Origin: CBDCIS01 sp965217565
GTDB lineage: Bacteria; Chloroflexota; Dehalococcoidia; Lucifugimonadales; CATOSD01
Length of the DNA stretch: 64,000 bases
NCBI GenBank assembly: GCA_965217565.1
Contig: CBDCIS010000006.1
Span: forward strand, 1 to 64,000
Direction of reading: 5' to 3'
Under the pieces are notes generated by a model. It saw only the letters and a program-made list of their open reading frames with translations, had not been told where the DNA came from and did not search any database. Of the stretch, positions 61,922 through 64,000 are shown in pieces. Each line of letters begins with the position of its first letter. The first letter of the stretch is position 1. The position numbers and the translations under genes were made by a program.

Positions 61922-63118
61922 TCAAGCGGGCTTCGATGTCAGTCTAGGTCGCGCCACGGGTGGACTCTCAGCGTTGATGTACTTCTTCACCGTGTCTCTG
62001 TGTATACCCAGCTCTCGGGCGATCCCACGAATGGACAGACCCTTGCGCTTCGCCTTATGCACCGCTTTCCATCTGGCAGTCTGTAGTGGCGTGGGCTTCC
62101 TGCGTCTCTGAGTTGCAGCTTTGCGAACTCTTCCGGCACTGTTGCGGTCGGCGGTGTCGTGGGAGACCTCGGCGTCCAGAGTCGCCAGTCTGGCCACCCA
62201 TTTTCCACCAAGTCCGTTGCTGGGAAGATGAGGTATTGGTGTATGTACGGTTCTGCCAACGAAGCCCCGAAGGACGCTCGGGCGTGGTGGCGCCTCCTGA
62301 GAGGGGATGATACGTTCTTCGTGCTGCACTTCCAGCCGTCCGTCCGGTCCGTCAAGTACATTCACCACTGCTCCGGCGTAGCTTGGCCGGTCCGTGCCGG
62401 GCAGCAGTTGTAGGGTGCGCCAGCGGTATCTGACCGTGTTGTCCCTGGCAACTCTACGCCTGAACTTGAAGCACAGGATCCTCTCCAGACACATCCCTTC
62501 GTCCACGGCTCGATAGGCGACTTCCGACTCCTGCGCACACTACACCAAAACGCGTGTTGAAGCGTGGCAGAAAGCCCTCCAGCACGCGGTTGGCATCGTC
62601 GATGGTGGTCGCGCCCGCAAGCCGGAGCTCCGTAACGAGCCTGTCCTGGAACGTTCCTGCGATGCGTTCCACACGACCCTTGGCTTGTGGTGATCGCGCG
62701 AATATCAGCTGTATTCCAAGTTCATCCATAGCTCGAGAGAACTGAGTGGGAGCAGCGGCAGTCTCTGGCGAAGGCGTATGCTTGAAGACGGCATGCCGAT
62801 CTGCATAGAGTGCGAGCGGTATACCGCTATGCCGTATCAGGTCCCGCATCAGCAGGAAGTAGCTGCGTGTGTTCTCCAACTCGCCAAACATAGCATTGAC
62901 CACGACTCCGGTGGCGTCGTCCACTGCCAAAAGCAGTGTGAACTGCGGTCCATCTTCTCCTAACCAGCGATGATGGCTTCCGTCTATCTGAATCAGCATA
63001 CCTTCACGCGGCATCCGCTGCCGCCGAACTCGGTGCTTGGGTGGACGCCTACCGCGCGGGCTACTCTCGCCGGCGCTCACCAGCAGACGCCGTAGCGTGT
63101 AGACTGTCACGACCTTTT
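61922..63118 (-). pseudogene. ISNCY-like transposase remnant
   Basis: From about 63118: VYTLRRLLVSAGESSPRG, MPREGMLIQIDGSHHRWLGE, LLAVDDATGVVVNAMFGELE, RSPQAKGRVERIAGTFQDRL (integrase-type catalytic core with D, D and E), then after a frame change near 62530 ESEVAYRAVDEGMCLERILC, FKFRRRVARDNTVRYRWRTL and LLPGTDRPSYAGAVVNVL, ending in an HTH-like part SIRGIARELGIHRDTVKKYI. The N-terminal DNA-binding part is missing and the frame is broken, so it is not functional. Confidence 0.65.
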
Positions 63119-63994
63119 CTCCTCCTGAACCAACAATTGTAATAGAGAATCCCGAGGGCAAGGAGCACTCTGATACAGAGCATGCGCTCGTGCTAGCAGG
63201 TGACCCACCTGGGGACCAGGAGGGATACCGAATACCTCCATCACATCCTTCCCAGTTATGGGGATGATTGCGGCTATTTCGGTTAGAAACGTGTGCTCGA
63301 TTAGTCTTCGGGCCTCAACGTCGAATTCATATTCACCTTGCAACAGACTCAAGTCGTTGGTCCACTTGCCATAGTACCTTTCACGCACGCGGACTGGATC
63401 TATCGTATCCCTGCCCATATCACTCGCTACTTTTGAGATCAACGTGTCAAACTCATAGGGCGGATGATACCGCCTTAGCTGGATAGTCCATTCCTGAACG
63501 ATCATTTGCTGCGATTCGTCATTCTCGATTCCACGGATACATTGGCATAAAGCATCTAGGAAACTAAGAGCCTCCGAAAGAAGTGATACTAGGCATACAT
63601 TCCACTGAACCTCGTTGCCAGGAATTGGGGTACCGCATTGTTCCGCCAGCCATTTTTCACACACTTCTCGAATTTCTATATCATGAGGCTTACTTAAGTC
63701 GAGGTTATGTTGGTGATAAGTACGAAAATGTTGAATGACGCGGTAATGATCCACCAAACGGTTTTGAGGGTCGAGGAAATACGCTGGGAATCGATCAGCC
63801 AGAAATGCAACCCCCACTTTTCCTGCTTCGTGGTACAGTACGAACAACCACGAGACCGCCAACATAAACCCTAGTTCCGCAGGATTGAACTTCGGCATGG
63901 GAAGTGATAGCTCTTGGAAAACCAGGTCTTCGACACCGATCGCCCTTGAAGCCAGCAGATTCATTTCATCCCTGCGAGAAACGATCTCGTACAT
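63107..63994 (-). CDS. Unrecognised protein at right edge, possibly partial
   Basis: 295 residues, all soluble. Features: LGFMLAVSWLFVLYHEAGKV, EIREVCEKWLAEQCGTPIPG, FDTLISKVASDMGRDTIDPV, RRLIEHTFLTEIAAIIPITG, and near the end DVMEVFGIPPGPQVGHLLAR, a stretch resembling the C-terminal helix pair of CCA-adding enzyme relatives. No nucleotidyltransferase motif is present. The frame is open to the window edge, so the start is uncertain, and its 3' end touches the ISNCY-like remnant and may be altered. Confidence 0.5.
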   Translation of the reverse strand: MYEIVSRRDEMNLLASRAIGVEDLVFQELSLPMPKFNPAELGFMLAVSWLFVLYHEAGKVGVAFLADRFPAYFLDPQNRLVDHYRVIQHFRTYHQHNLDLSKPHDIEIREVCEKWLAEQCGTPIPGNEVQWNVCLVSLLSEALSFLDALCQCIRGIENDESQQMIVQEWTIQLRRYHPPYEFDTLISKVASDMGRDTIDPVRVRERYYGKWTNDLSLLQGEYEFDVEARRLIEHTFLTEIAAIIPITGKDVMEVFGIPPGPQVGHLLARAHALYQSAPCPRDSLLQLLVQEEKRS

Positions 63995-64000
63995 TAGTCC

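Overview
The window is GC-rich bacterial DNA that reads as an accessory region rather than a core chromosome segment: I see no rRNA, tRNA, ribosomal-protein or housekeeping cluster. The mix of very large secreted proteins with fibronectin III, 'WSDG..MWVAD' propeller and 'P.ITGTA.VG.TL' Ig-like repeats, transfer genes without outer-membrane parts, and serine recombinases paired with small DNA-binding proteins suggests a Chloroflexota genome (Dehalococcoidia/SAR202-like). That taxon is an inference from protein style, not a database result.

Layout. 0.3-15.5 kb is the end of an integrative conjugative element: a secreted protein, a VirB6/TrbL-like membrane protein, two VirB2-like pilins, a PrgI-like protein with a large added exodomain, VirB4 and VirD4-like ATPases, a replication-relaxation protein, three tandem small HTH proteins, a small protein, a promoter-hairpins-terminator unit that looks like a structured small RNA, and a large serine recombinase. 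15.5-15.8 kb holds attachment-site-like sequence. 15.95-18.3 kb encodes a whole two-component system in one chain. 18.5-31.5 kb holds two giant surface loci: a kexin-like protease with P domain (+ strand) and an Fn3/propeller/LRR protein (- strand), both broken by one-base frameshifts. 31.6-38.3 kb is decayed DNA: helicase, defence-nuclease, PH-domain and ABC-transporter fragments, plus intact lipoprotein, TM2 and PH-domain genes. 38.9-43.3 kb has a truncated replication-relaxation paralogue, a DUF4238 gene split by an IS5-type element, and a dual-OB gene split by a 113-bp MITE ahead of two DUF488 genes. 43.6-47.3 kb has two RHH + serine recombinase pairs facing tail to tail. 47.3-48.65 kb is a two-block array of motifs with palindromic 19-mers. 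48.9-58.2 kb is a compact defence operon: small Cys protein, HsdM, HEPN, nucleotidyltransferase::HsdS fusion, deoxyribosyltransferase/TIR-like protein, HsdR and an AlbA_2 protein. 58.4-63.2 kb is an att-like scar, a nest of three insertion sequences and an ISNCY-like remnant, followed by an unrecognised gene reaching the right edge.

How it fits. The region looks like a landing zone where several recombinase-borne elements have inserted, partly excised and recombined. The 10-base core GGCCCACCAT (or a close match) occurs at 15.80, 45.45 and 58.42 kb, a copy of the ICE leader occurs at 33.56 kb, and a paralogue of its replication-relaxation gene at 38.9 kb. The best candidate for an undescribed system is the 48.9-58.2 kb operon, in which a type I restriction-modification system carries a HEPN/MNT pair (MNT fused to the specificity subunit) and a probable nucleotide- or NAD-targeting effector between HsdS and HsdR.
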